From Herbidospora daliensis (lineage in GTDB: Bacteria > Actinomycetota > Actinomycetes > Streptosporangiales > Streptosporangiaceae), in assembly GCF_001570585.1 (NCBI RefSeq), contig NZ_BBXF01000001.1, positions 1,295,691-1,359,690 of the forward strand: a stretch of DNA of 64,000 bases. Reading direction: 5' to 3'. Position numbers and translations under genes: made by a program. Positions 27,076-34,690 of this stretch are shown piece after piece (position 1 is the stretch's first letter; every line of letters begins with the position of its first letter). The notes below the pieces were generated by a model. That model did not search any database. It saw only the letters and a program-made list of their open reading frames with translations, and was not told the DNA's origin.

Positions 27076-27801
27076 ATGAGTCCCGTGAAGAAAACCTTCA
27101 TCGACCTCGCCACGCTCGCGGCCCGTATAGGCGTCGGCGGAATCTTCTTCGCCAACGGCTGGGCCAAGCTGCGGGCCGGCCTGGACGCCACCGAGACACA
27201 GTTCCTCCAGCTCGACGCGCCCATCCCGTCGTTCTGGGCGGCTTCCACCATGCTCATCGAGCTGCTGGGCGGCACCCTTCTCATCGCCGGGCTGGCCGTG
27301 AAGATCGTCGGCGTGCTGCTGTTCGCCGAGGCCCTGGCCGTGTTCATCCTGGCCGCCGGAGACACCGGCCTGCCGTTGACGGGCGGCAGCGTGCAGCTCG
27401 TCGTGGCGCTCGGCGCGGCCTCGGTGCTGCTGTCGGTGAACGGCGGCGGACGGCTCTCGGTCGACCACATGGTCGTCATCAAGCGCCGCGACGCCGAGGC
27501 GGCCGACGAGATCGCGGCCGACATGGAGGCCGACACGGTCATCAACGCGCTGCGCGAACCGACGCCCACTGCGCCGGCGCAGTCGAAGCCGTCGCCGGAT
27601 TCGGAGCGCACCGACGCGCACAAGGGCCCGGTCACCTTCCCGAACCAGCCCGACGAACCGACCGCGCCCCACCCGAAGCCCAAGCCCGCGCCGCGCAAGC
27701 CGCGCCGCGACACCACGACCGAGAGCCGCAGCGAGCCGACGAGCGGCGGCGAACCGGGTGACACGCTGGTCGCCGGCCGCCGGAGCGGCAAGTCGGAATA
27801 G
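27076..27801 (+). CDS. DoxX family membrane protein with long Pro/Lys-rich tail
   Basis: The first 135 residues are a four-helix DoxX domain ([38 protein letters not shown] and two more). The last 100 or so residues are hydrophilic and disordered, rich in Pro, Lys, Arg and Ser ([15 protein letters not shown]). DoxX proteins are linked to quinol oxidation or redox stress in some bacteria, but their activity is often unknown. The tail is not part of the family norm. Start ATG 27076 or GTG 27085 cannot be separated, as neither has a good ribosome site. Confidence 0.85.
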   Translation: MSPVKKTFIDLATLAARIGVGGIFFANGWAKLRAGLDATETQFLQLDAPIPSFWAASTMLIELLGGTLLIAGLAVKIVGVLLFAEALAVFILAAGDTGLPLTGGSVQLVVALGAASVLLSVNGGGRLSVDHMVVIKRRDAEAADEIAADMEADTVINALREPTPTAPAQSKPSPDSERTDAHKGPVTFPNQPDEPTAPHPKPKPAPRKPRRDTTTESRSEPTSGGEPGDTLVAGRRSGKSE

Positions 27802-27830
27802 GCCCTCACCCGCCGTCGCGGCGGGAGGGC
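27802..27830 (+). terminator. GC-rich hairpin after doxX
   Basis: CCCGCCG (27809) pairs perfectly with CGGCGGG (27819) around a three-base loop, and the stem extends through GCCC/GGGC on the outside. It begins right after the doxX stop. There is no T-run, as is common in actinobacteria. The hairpin fits transcription termination ahead of the oxygenase gene. Confidence 0.5.
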
Positions 27831-27919
27831 GGCGCGACCGGCCGGCGCCGGATGCGGCGCGTCCGGACGGCGGCGGGCGGTGCCGGGGTAGGCGGAGCCG
27901 TAACGGAGAAGAAGAACAC

Positions 27920-28858
27920 ATGACGCTTCCGGTGATCGACGTGGGCCCGCTGCTCGACGGCGGGCCCGCAGATCGGGTGGCCGCCGAGATCGAGGCGGCC
28001 TGTGCCGACAGCGGCTTCTTCTACGTCTCCGGGCACGGGGTGCCGGGCACGCTGATCGAGGAGCTCGACGACTGCGCGCGGCGGTTCTTCGCGCTGCCCG
28101 AGGAGACCAAGCTCCAGATCGCCATGGCGCGCGGCGGCCGGGCCTGGCGGGGGTTCTTCCCGGTCGGCGGCGAGCTGACCTCGGGGCGGCCCGACCTCAA
28201 GGAGGGCCTCTACTTCGGGGCCGAGCGGGAGCCCGACGGGCGGCCGCTGCACGGGCGGAACCTGTTCCCCGAGCAGATCCCCGAGATGCGCGGCGTCGTG
28301 CTGCGCTACCTCTCTGAGGTCGAGCGGGTGGCGCAGGCGGTGCTCGGCGGCGTGGCCCTCAGCCTCGGGCTGCCGCGCGACCACTTCTCGGCGGGGTCGA
28401 CGGCCGATCCGACCGTGTTGTTCCGGATCTTCCACTATCCGCCCGGCGCCGGCGACTCGTGGGGGGTCGGCGAGCACACCGACTACGGGCTGCTGACGCT
28501 GCTGCTCCAGGACGCCAACGCCGGGTTGCAGGTGCGCACCTCGGCGGGCTGGCTGGACGCGCCGCCGATCGCCGGCACGTTCGTGTGCAACATCGGCGAC
28601 ATGCTCGACCGGCTGACCGGCGGCCACTACCGCTCGACGCCGCACCGGGTGTTCAACGCGACCGGCCGCGGCCGGTTGTCGTTCCCGTTCTTCTTCGATC
28701 CCGGCTGGGACAGCGAGCTGCCGCCGCTGCCGCCGACCGCCAAGGGCTTCCGGCGCTGGGACGGCCAGGACCTGCGGGCCTTCACCGGCACCTACGGCGA
28801 CTACCTCCTCGGGAAGGTCTCCAAGGTGTTCCCGGGTCTGCGCGACGAAGTCATCTGA
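27920..28858 (+). CDS. 2-oxoglutarate/Fe(II)-dependent oxygenase, isopenicillin N synthase-like
   Basis: The 312-aa protein has the N-terminal DIOX_N pattern ([29 protein letters not shown]) and the double-stranded beta-helix with iron ligands His 186 and Asp 188 (GEHTDYG) and His 242 (STPHRVFN). An Arg-x-Ser (RLS, about 252) would bind 2-oxoglutarate. The reaction is probably hydroxylation or oxidation of a small molecule, substrate unknown. ATG at 27920 is preceded by GGAG about 11 bases away and by GAAGAAG nearer. No peptide synthetase or beta-lactam genes are nearby, so an antibiotic role is not supported. Confidence 0.9.
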   Translation: MTLPVIDVGPLLDGGPADRVAAEIEAACADSGFFYVSGHGVPGTLIEELDDCARRFFALPEETKLQIAMARGGRAWRGFFPVGGELTSGRPDLKEGLYFGAEREPDGRPLHGRNLFPEQIPEMRGVVLRYLSEVERVAQAVLGGVALSLGLPRDHFSAGSTADPTVLFRIFHYPPGAGDSWGVGEHTDYGLLTLLLQDANAGLQVRTSAGWLDAPPIAGTFVCNIGDMLDRLTGGHYRSTPHRVFNATGRGRLSFPFFFDPGWDSELPPLPPTAKGFRRWDGQDLRAFTGTYGDYLLGKVSKVFPGLRDEVI

Positions 28859-28866
28859 ACCTTTCA

Positions 28867-28912
28867 CCTGGTCCGGACAGGCCGCAACCTCGCCCGGTGG
28901 CCCCGGACCAGG
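28867..28912 (+). terminator. 10-bp perfect inverted repeat after the oxygenase gene
   Basis: CCTGGTCCGG (28867-28876) pairs exactly with CCGGACCAGG (28903-28912) across a 26-base loop, beginning 8 bases after the oxygenase stop. The position suits a terminator. The long loop also allows a dyad operator. The rest of the gap to 29030 holds a TTGACC at 28966 that might be a -35 for the secreted-protein gene, with no good -10. Confidence 0.4.
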
Positions 28913-29030
28913 CCGGGGTCTTCCTCGCCGCGGCGGATTACGGGCCCGCCGGAACCACCCGCTCGTTGACCTCGGCAGGCGGGGGATGCTGCATTCGCGG
29001 TGGCCCCATGTCCCAAGCTGAGGAGAAACG

Positions 29031-29507
29031 GTGAAAGCTGCCGCGACACTGGCTCGCCGGGCGATGACGCTCGGATCCTTACTGGTCACCACCGGCGCGC
29101 TGGCCCTCGTGGGCCTGGCGCAACCCGCCGCCGCCTCTGCCATCACCCTCCAGGGGACGGTGGACTGCACCAGCTCCAACAACTACGGGGACACCCGCGA
29201 CTGGTATCCCTCGGCGGTCAACCTCTCCACCTCACCGGCCACGTCGGCGCCCGGCCTGGTCGCGGTGCCCGCCACGAAGGCGTTCTCGTTCACCCACACG
29301 CTCCCGGCCGGCGCCACCTCGGCCGGGGTCACCGCGTTGTGCAGCAGCGGCCACTACCCCTACGGCGACTTCACCGGGTACTGGAGCGGCTTCTCCATCC
29401 CGGCCGGCACGACGAACGTCGTGGCGAACTGGGGTTGCTCGGCCCAGCCGGTCAACCCCGGCCCGTGGGTCACCAGTTGCAGTCTGACGTCGGTGTCGTT
29501 CAGCTAG
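29031..29507 (+). CDS. Small secreted protein of unknown function
   Basis: The 158-aa protein has a clear signal peptide (basic start, hydrophobic core LVTTGALALVGLA, cleavage after AAASA). The mature part of about 120 residues is Ser/Thr/Gly-rich and likely all-beta. It holds four cysteines (VDCTSS, ALCSSG, WGCSA, TSCSL) that could form two disulfides. I do not recognise the family. GTG at 29031 has AGGAG about 6 bases upstream. Its TAG stop shares a CTAG with the stop of the convergent beta-glucosidase gene, so there is no terminator between them. Confidence 0.85.
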   Translation: MKAAATLARRAMTLGSLLVTTGALALVGLAQPAAASAITLQGTVDCTSSNNYGDTRDWYPSAVNLSTSPATSAPGLVAVPATKAFSFTHTLPAGATSAGVTALCSSGHYPYGDFTGYWSGFSIPAGTTNVVANWGCSAQPVNPGPWVTSCSLTSVSFS

Positions 29508-30793
29508 AGGAGGCCGTTGCGGGCGATCACCTCGCGGTACCAGTGGGCACTGGACCGCGGGGTGCGCTCCAGGGTGTCGTAGTCGACCCTGACCAGGCCG
29601 AAGCGCTTGTGGTAGCCGCGCGCCCACTCGAAGTTGTCCATCAGCGACCAGACCAGGTAGCCCCGCAGGTCGGCGCCGCGCTCGATGGCGTTGGCGGCGG
29701 CGCGGAAGTGGCCGTCGAGGAAGGCGACGCGGTCCTGGTCGTCGACGGAGTCGGGGTAGGCCGCGCCGTTCTCGGTGATGATCAGCGGGACGCCCGGATA
29801 CCCCGCCGACAGGCGGACCAGCAGGTCTTCGAGGCCCTGCGGGACGACCTCCCAGTTCATCTCGGTCGGCGCGCCGCGCGGCGGGAGCCAGGCGATGCCC
29901 TCGCAGCCGGGGTACTCGTCGTGGCCCTTCGACGCCGGGTCGGCCGCGAGGCGCGCGACGGTGTAGTAGTTCACGCCCAGCAGGTCGATCGGCTCGTAGG
30001 GCAGGTCGCCCAGGTCGGTGTACTTGGCGATGTGGGCGGCCACGTCGTCGGGGTAGCGGCCGTCCTTCAGCGCCGGGTCGAGGAACAGGCGGTTGGCCAG
30101 GCCGTCGGGCAGGGTCGTGACCTCGGGGTCGCCGACCATCGGGGTCAGGTTGAGCGTCAGGCTGACCTCCTGCGCGCCGCCCGCCCGCAGGGCGCGCACG
30201 CCCAGCATGTGGGCCAGGAGCAGGTGGTGGGCGACCGTGAAGGCGGCGGCCGGGTCGGTGACGCCGGGCGCGTGGCGGCCGGAGGCGTGGCCGACGAAGG
30301 CGGAGACCCACGGCTCGTTCAGGGTGGTCCAGGTCGGCACCCGGTCGCCGAGCCGGGCGTGCACGATCGCGGCGTACTCGGCGAAGCGTTCGGGGGTGGC
30401 CGGGTCGCGCCAGTCGAGGGCGGCCGGCAGGTCCCAGTGGTAGAGGGTCGCGATCGGCTCGATGTCGTGGGTGAGCAGGGCGTCGACGAGGCGGTCGTAG
30501 AAGTCGAGGCCCGCCGGGTTGGGCTCGCCTGTCCCGGTCGGCTGGATGCGCGGCCAGGCGATCGAGAAGCGGTAGGACTTCAGGCCGAGGTCGGCCATGA
30601 TCGCGACGTCTTCGGCGTAACGGTGGTAGTGGTCGCAGGCGACGTCGCCGGTGTGGCCGTCGGCGGTCTTCCCGGGGGTGTGCGAGAAGACGTCCCAGAT
30701 GGACGGCCCTCGGCCGTCTTCGGCGACGGCCCCCTCGATCTGGTACGACGCGGTGGCCGCACCCCAGCGGAAGCCCTCCGGAAACGTGATCAA
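29504..30793 (-). CDS. GH1 beta-glucosidase
   Basis: The 429-aa enzyme is a glycoside hydrolase family 1 protein. FRWGAATASYQIEGA opens it, the acid/base Glu lies in TLNEPW (about 160) and the nucleophile Glu in IITENGAAY (about 341). It would release glucose or a related sugar from beta-linked oligosaccharides. No signal peptide is present, so it acts inside the cell on imported sugar. The best start is TTG 30793: GGGAGAG lies about 7 bases upstream and it overlaps the LacI stop in a TTGA junction. It is the last gene of the GH3-LacI-GH1 operon. Confidence 0.93.
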   Translation of the reverse strand: MITFPEGFRWGAATASYQIEGAVAEDGRGPSIWDVFSHTPGKTADGHTGDVACDHYHRYAEDVAIMADLGLKSYRFSIAWPRIQPTGTGEPNPAGLDFYDRLVDALLTHDIEPIATLYHWDLPAALDWRDPATPERFAEYAAIVHARLGDRVPTWTTLNEPWVSAFVGHASGRHAPGVTDPAAAFTVAHHLLLAHMLGVRALRAGGAQEVSLTLNLTPMVGDPEVTTLPDGLANRLFLDPALKDGRYPDDVAAHIAKYTDLGDLPYEPIDLLGVNYYTVARLAADPASKGHDEYPGCEGIAWLPPRGAPTEMNWEVVPQGLEDLLVRLSAGYPGVPLIITENGAAYPDSVDDQDRVAFLDGHFRAAANAIERGADLRGYLVWSLMDNFEWARGYHKRFGLVRVDYDTLERTPRSSAHWYREVIARNGLL

Positions 30794-31782
30794 CGTGTGC
30801 TCTCCCTGATCGTGAGACGTGGTTCCAGCAGGATCGACCCCGCCGGCAGCCCGTCGAGCTTGGCCATCAGCAACCTGACCGCCTCCCGGCCGAGTTCCTC
30901 GGCCGGGATGAGGACCGAGGTGAGCCGGGCCCGCTCGGCGATGTCGTCGGGGCAGATCGCGACGACCGACACGTCCTCCGGCACGGCCCGGCCCAGGGCG
31001 CGCAGCGCCCCCAGCACGTGGCCGACCGCCGCCTCGTTGTGCACGACCAGCCCGGTCAGCCCCGGGTGGGCGTCGAACAGCAGCTTGACCGCCGAGGCGA
31101 CCTCGTCGTAGGTCTCCTCGCACGGCACCGCGACGGCGTGGAGCCCGCGGCCGGTCGCCTCCGCCAGGAACCCTGCCCTGGTCCGTTCGGCGAAACCCGT
31201 GCCGCGTTCGTAGACCACCTCGGGGGCGCCCAGGAGGGCGATCTCCCGGTGCCCGCGCTCGGCCAGGTGGGCGGCGCAGAGGGCGCCGGCCTGGTGGAAG
31301 TCGAGGTCGACGCAGGTCAGGCCCTCGGCGTCGGCGGGGAACCCGATGAGCACACTCGGTTCGCCCAGGTCGCGCAGCAGCGGGACCCGGGTGTCGCGGA
31401 CCTCCACGTCCATCAGCAGCAGGCCGTCGACCATGGCGCTGGCGGCCACCCGGCGGATGCCGTCGGGGCCCTCGTCGGCGGTCATCAGCAGGACGTCGTG
31501 GTCGTACTGGCGGGCGGTGGCGACCACCGAGGTGGCGAACTGCATCAGCACCGGCAGGTTCATGCCGGCCCGCAGCGGCAGCACCAGGGCGATCACGTTG
31601 GCGCGTTTGCTGGCCAGCGCGCGGGCCCCGGCGTTCGGGTGGTAGCCGAGCACCCGGACGCTGTCGAGCACCCGCTGCCGGGTGGTGGCCGAGATGGCCC
31701 GCTTGCCGCTGAGCACGTACGACACCGTCGAGACGGCCACCCCCGCGTGCCGGGCGACGTCGGCGATCGTCACCGTCCTCAC
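30790..31782 (-). CDS. LacI family transcriptional repressor of the GH3/GH1 operon
   Basis: The 330-aa protein starts with a LacI helix-turn-helix (TIADVARHAGVAVSTVSYVL, residues about 5-24), a hinge helix with NAGARALASKRAN, and a periplasmic-binding-protein-like sensor domain. GTG 31782 overlaps the GH3 stop (GTGA) and has GAGG about 9 bases upstream. Three AAGCGCTT palindromes just ahead of the GH3 gene are probable operators, so the repressor likely controls its own operon and is released by a sugar made or imported during oligosaccharide breakdown. The inducer is unknown. Confidence 0.92.
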   Translation of the reverse strand: MRTVTIADVARHAGVAVSTVSYVLSGKRAISATTRQRVLDSVRVLGYHPNAGARALASKRANVIALVLPLRAGMNLPVLMQFATSVVATARQYDHDVLLMTADEGPDGIRRVAASAMVDGLLLMDVEVRDTRVPLLRDLGEPSVLIGFPADAEGLTCVDLDFHQAGALCAAHLAERGHREIALLGAPEVVYERGTGFAERTRAGFLAEATGRGLHAVAVPCEETYDEVASAVKLLFDAHPGLTGLVVHNEAAVGHVLGALRALGRAVPEDVSVVAICPDDIAERARLTSVLIPAEELGREAVRLLMAKLDGLPAGSILLEPRLTIRESTR

Positions 31783-34538
31783 GCGTGGAGCCTCAGCGTG
31801 GTCACGGTCAGTCCCTCGTTCTCGCACACCAGATAAACATCGCGTACTCCGGTCACCGGCGGAAGGCTCACCCGGGTCTCGACCGCGTCGAACCGGGAGG
31901 CCGTGCGCGGCACCGCGACGGTGGCGGCGACCTCGCCCAGCGGGTCGTCGAGCCGGAGGGTGACCACGCCGCCCTCCTCACCGGCGGCGGTGACGACGGC
32001 CGTGGTCTCGCCGTCGAGGGCCACGTCGCGGAAGCGCACCCAGGCGCCCGGTTCGGCCGACCTGACCGCGTCGCCCCGGTCGCGGGCGGCCTCGCAGAGG
32101 GTCATGCCGTCGTACTCGTCGCACGCGGCGGCCGCCAGCCGCGCCGGGTCGCGCGGCGGCACGGTCTCCCCCGGCAGGTCGAACCGGGCGCACAATCGGA
32201 TCGCGCCGCTCGACGGGCCCACTTGGGCCTTGCAGGGGGCGGCCTCGACGACGAAGCGGTCGCGGGCGACGTCCCAGAAGGCGAGGTCGCGCAGCGGCAC
32301 GGTGACGCCGACCCGGCGCGACTCGCCGGGCGCGAGCCGGACCTTCACGAAGCCGCGCAGCGACCGCACCGGCTGCTTGACCCGGGAGCGGCACTGGTGG
32401 GTGTAGAACTGCACGACCTCGACGCCCGCGCGGTTCCCGGTGTTGGTGACGGTCGCCTCCAGGCGCAGCGACTCCTCCCCCGGCACGGCGGTCAGGTCGG
32501 CGTAGCCGAACGTGGTGTAGCTCAGGCCGTGGCCGAACGGGTAGAGCGGGCTGCCCCGGAAGTAGAGGTAGGTGGCGTCGGTCGCGATGATGTCGTAGTC
32601 GAGCAGGTCGGGCAGTTCGCAGGCCGACCGGTACCACGTCTGGGTGAGCCGCCCGCCGGGGTCGGCGTCGCCGAAGACGACGTCGGCCAGGGCGTGGCCG
32701 TACTCCTGGCCGCCGTGCGACGACCACAGGATCGCGGGCACGTGCTCCTGGGCCCAGTTGAGCGCGAACGGGTAGCCGCTGGAGACGACCAGCACGGTGC
32801 GCGGGTTGGCGGCGTACACGGCCTTGAGCAGGTCCTCCTGGAGCGGCGGGAGGGCGAGGTCGGCGCGGTCCTCGGTCTCGCGGCCGTTGACCAGCGGGTG
32901 GTCGCCCAGCACGACCAGGGCGACGTCGGCCTCGGCGGCGAGCCGGGCCGCCCTGCCGGGGCCGCTCTCGACCGTCTCCACGACGAAGACGGCGGCGTTC
33001 TCGGGGTCGTCGGCGAGCCCGAGAACGCCGTCGCGGATCCCGACATAGCGCCCGGTGGAGATGTGGCGGAGGACCACGCCCCTGAAGCGGTCCTCCATCC
33101 GGAACGTCTGCCGGACCTCCCAGCCGCTCGGCCCCGGCTGGTCGTTGACGAGCACGCCGTCGTCGTCGACGCCGACGTGCCGGCCGTTGGGCACGCTGCG
33201 CAGCGCGACCGCGCCGCCGCCCCAGTCGAACAGGTCGAACTCGGCCGACGGGCCGGTGGTGAGCGGCCCGCCGGTGGTCTCTGCGCTGGCCGAGACGTAG
33301 CCCTCCTCGGCGCGCAGCACGATGCGGTCGACGCCCTCGCACCACACGGTCTGGGCCCGCGCGGCCAGGCCGGCGCGGGCGGTGACCTGGTAGGGCAGGG
33401 TGCCGCTGTACCAGTCTTCGAGCAATACGTCGGCCAGCGGGCCGACCACGGCGATCTTCCTGGTGGACGGCAGCGGCAGCAGCCCGTCGTTCTTGAGCAG
33501 CGTCATCGACTCGGTGGCGGCCTCGCGGGCCAGCCTCTGGTGCTCGGGCCGGTTCACCACGGCCTCGGTGATCTCCAGGAAGGGCTCGACCGGGTCGAAC
33601 TCGCCCAGCCTGACCCGGATCGACAGGGCGTGCCGGACGGCGGTGTCGACGTCGGCCTCGTCGATGAGGCCGCGCCGCAGCGCCTCCCGAATGTGGCCCA
33701 GGGTCGCGGCGGGGTCGGCGTCGTCCTGGGTGAAGCTGTCGAGGCCCGCCTTCAGCGCGTGGGCGTAGGCGGCGGGCGCGTCGTCGTGGTAGCCCTGGAC
33801 GCCGAACAGGTTCGCGGGGGCGTAGGCGTCGCTGACCACCAGCAGGTCGTCGCGGGCCCACGTGCGCAGCACGTCGTTGATCAGCGGCGACAGGTGGGCG
33901 GGGCGGCCGTTCACCAGGTTGTAGCTGGGCATCACGGCCACCGCCGCGCCCGCCTCGACGGGGGCGCGGAAGGCGCGCAGTTCGTATTCGTGCAGCACGC
34001 GCGGCGGCAGGTTGCTGCTGGTCGCGCAGCGGTCGGTCTCGTTGTTGTACGCGAGGAAGTGTTTCAGCGTCGGCGCGGTCTTCATGACCCGGCCGTCGCC
34101 TTTCAGCCCTGAGGCGTAGGCGGTGCCCAGGACGCCGGTCAGCCACGGGTCCTCGCTGTAGCCCTCCTCGTTGCGGCCCCATCGCGGGTCGCGTAACGGG
34201 TTCACGACCGGCGCCCACACGTTGCGGCCGGCGCCCGAGCGGTCTTTGCGGTGGAAGGCGACGACCTCGTCGGCGGTGGCCGCGCCGACCCGGCGCACCA
34301 GTTCGGGGTTCCAGGTGCTGGCCAGCCCCACGGCCTGCGGGAACACCGTCGCCGGGCCCAACCAGGCGAGGCCGTGGAGGGCCTCGGTGCCGGTGCGGAA
34401 CGGCTCCAGGCCGAGCCGGTCGACGGGGGCCTGGTACTGGTGCAGCAGGCCGATCTTCTCGTCGGCGGTGAGCCGGGCCAGCAGGTCGGCGACGCGTTCG
34501 GCGACCGGGCGCGCGGGGTCGCGGAAGGGTTCGCTCAT
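31779..34538 (-). CDS. GH3 beta-glycosidase with C-terminal carbohydrate-binding-like domain
   Basis: The 919-aa protein has a GH3 N-terminal barrel (TEALHGL, KHFLAYNNE near residue 159, nucleophile Asp about 237 in VVSDAYAP), the GH3 C-terminal domain with an inserted beta-rich segment (about 425-530, PA14/trefoil-like position), a fibronectin-III-like domain, and a last 130 residues that look like a CBM6-type beta domain. Activity could be beta-glucosidase or beta-xylosidase. There is no signal peptide. ATG 34538 has GAGGA 7 bases upstream. A GTG two codons earlier would place the ribosome site too close. It is the first gene of the operon. Confidence 0.9.
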   Translation of the reverse strand: MSEPFRDPARPVAERVADLLARLTADEKIGLLHQYQAPVDRLGLEPFRTGTEALHGLAWLGPATVFPQAVGLASTWNPELVRRVGAATADEVVAFHRKDRSGAGRNVWAPVVNPLRDPRWGRNEEGYSEDPWLTGVLGTAYASGLKGDGRVMKTAPTLKHFLAYNNETDRCATSSNLPPRVLHEYELRAFRAPVEAGAAVAVMPSYNLVNGRPAHLSPLINDVLRTWARDDLLVVSDAYAPANLFGVQGYHDDAPAAYAHALKAGLDSFTQDDADPAATLGHIREALRRGLIDEADVDTAVRHALSIRVRLGEFDPVEPFLEITEAVVNRPEHQRLAREAATESMTLLKNDGLLPLPSTRKIAVVGPLADVLLEDWYSGTLPYQVTARAGLAARAQTVWCEGVDRIVLRAEEGYVSASAETTGGPLTTGPSAEFDLFDWGGGAVALRSVPNGRHVGVDDDGVLVNDQPGPSGWEVRQTFRMEDRFRGVVLRHISTGRYVGIRDGVLGLADDPENAAVFVVETVESGPGRAARLAAEADVALVVLGDHPLVNGRETEDRADLALPPLQEDLLKAVYAANPRTVLVVSSGYPFALNWAQEHVPAILWSSHGGQEYGHALADVVFGDADPGGRLTQTWYRSACELPDLLDYDIIATDATYLYFRGSPLYPFGHGLSYTTFGYADLTAVPGEESLRLEATVTNTGNRAGVEVVQFYTHQCRSRVKQPVRSLRGFVKVRLAPGESRRVGVTVPLRDLAFWDVARDRFVVEAAPCKAQVGPSSGAIRLCARFDLPGETVPPRDPARLAAAACDEYDGMTLCEAARDRGDAVRSAEPGAWVRFRDVALDGETTAVVTAAGEEGGVVTLRLDDPLGEVAATVAVPRTASRFDAVETRVSLPPVTGVRDVYLVCENEGLTVTTLRLHA

Positions 34539-34552
34539 GGACACGTCCTCGA

Positions 34553-34615
34553 TCGAAGCGCTTCGAATTACGACGGAGAAGAAGCGCTTGGAGGTCAGGT
34601 GTCGAAGCGCTTCGA
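34553..34615 (-). promoter_or_regulatory. Three LacI-type operators upstream of the GH3 gene
   Basis: TCGAAGCGCTTCGA occurs twice as a perfect 14-bp palindrome (34553-34566 and 34602-34615). Between them lies a third copy of the 8-bp core, AAGCGCTT at 34582-34589. Core centres are 26 and 23 bases apart. The AAnCGnTT-like centre with a CG step fits LacI/CcpA-family sites. The set sits 15-77 bases before the GH3 start, where bound repressor would block transcription. I could not fix a -35/-10 pair. Confidence 0.8.
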
Positions 34616-34690
34616 AATCATTTCGTCGGTGTTAAGTCCGACATATCCGAAGGGTGCCGCTTAACCGGTTCGGGGTCAAGACCCAATGGT

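Noticed and set aside
27920-28858. Beta-lactam biosynthesis through isopenicillin N synthase
   Set aside because: The fold and iron ligands are those of the wider 2OG-Fe oxygenase family. No ACV synthetase or other cluster genes lie in the window.
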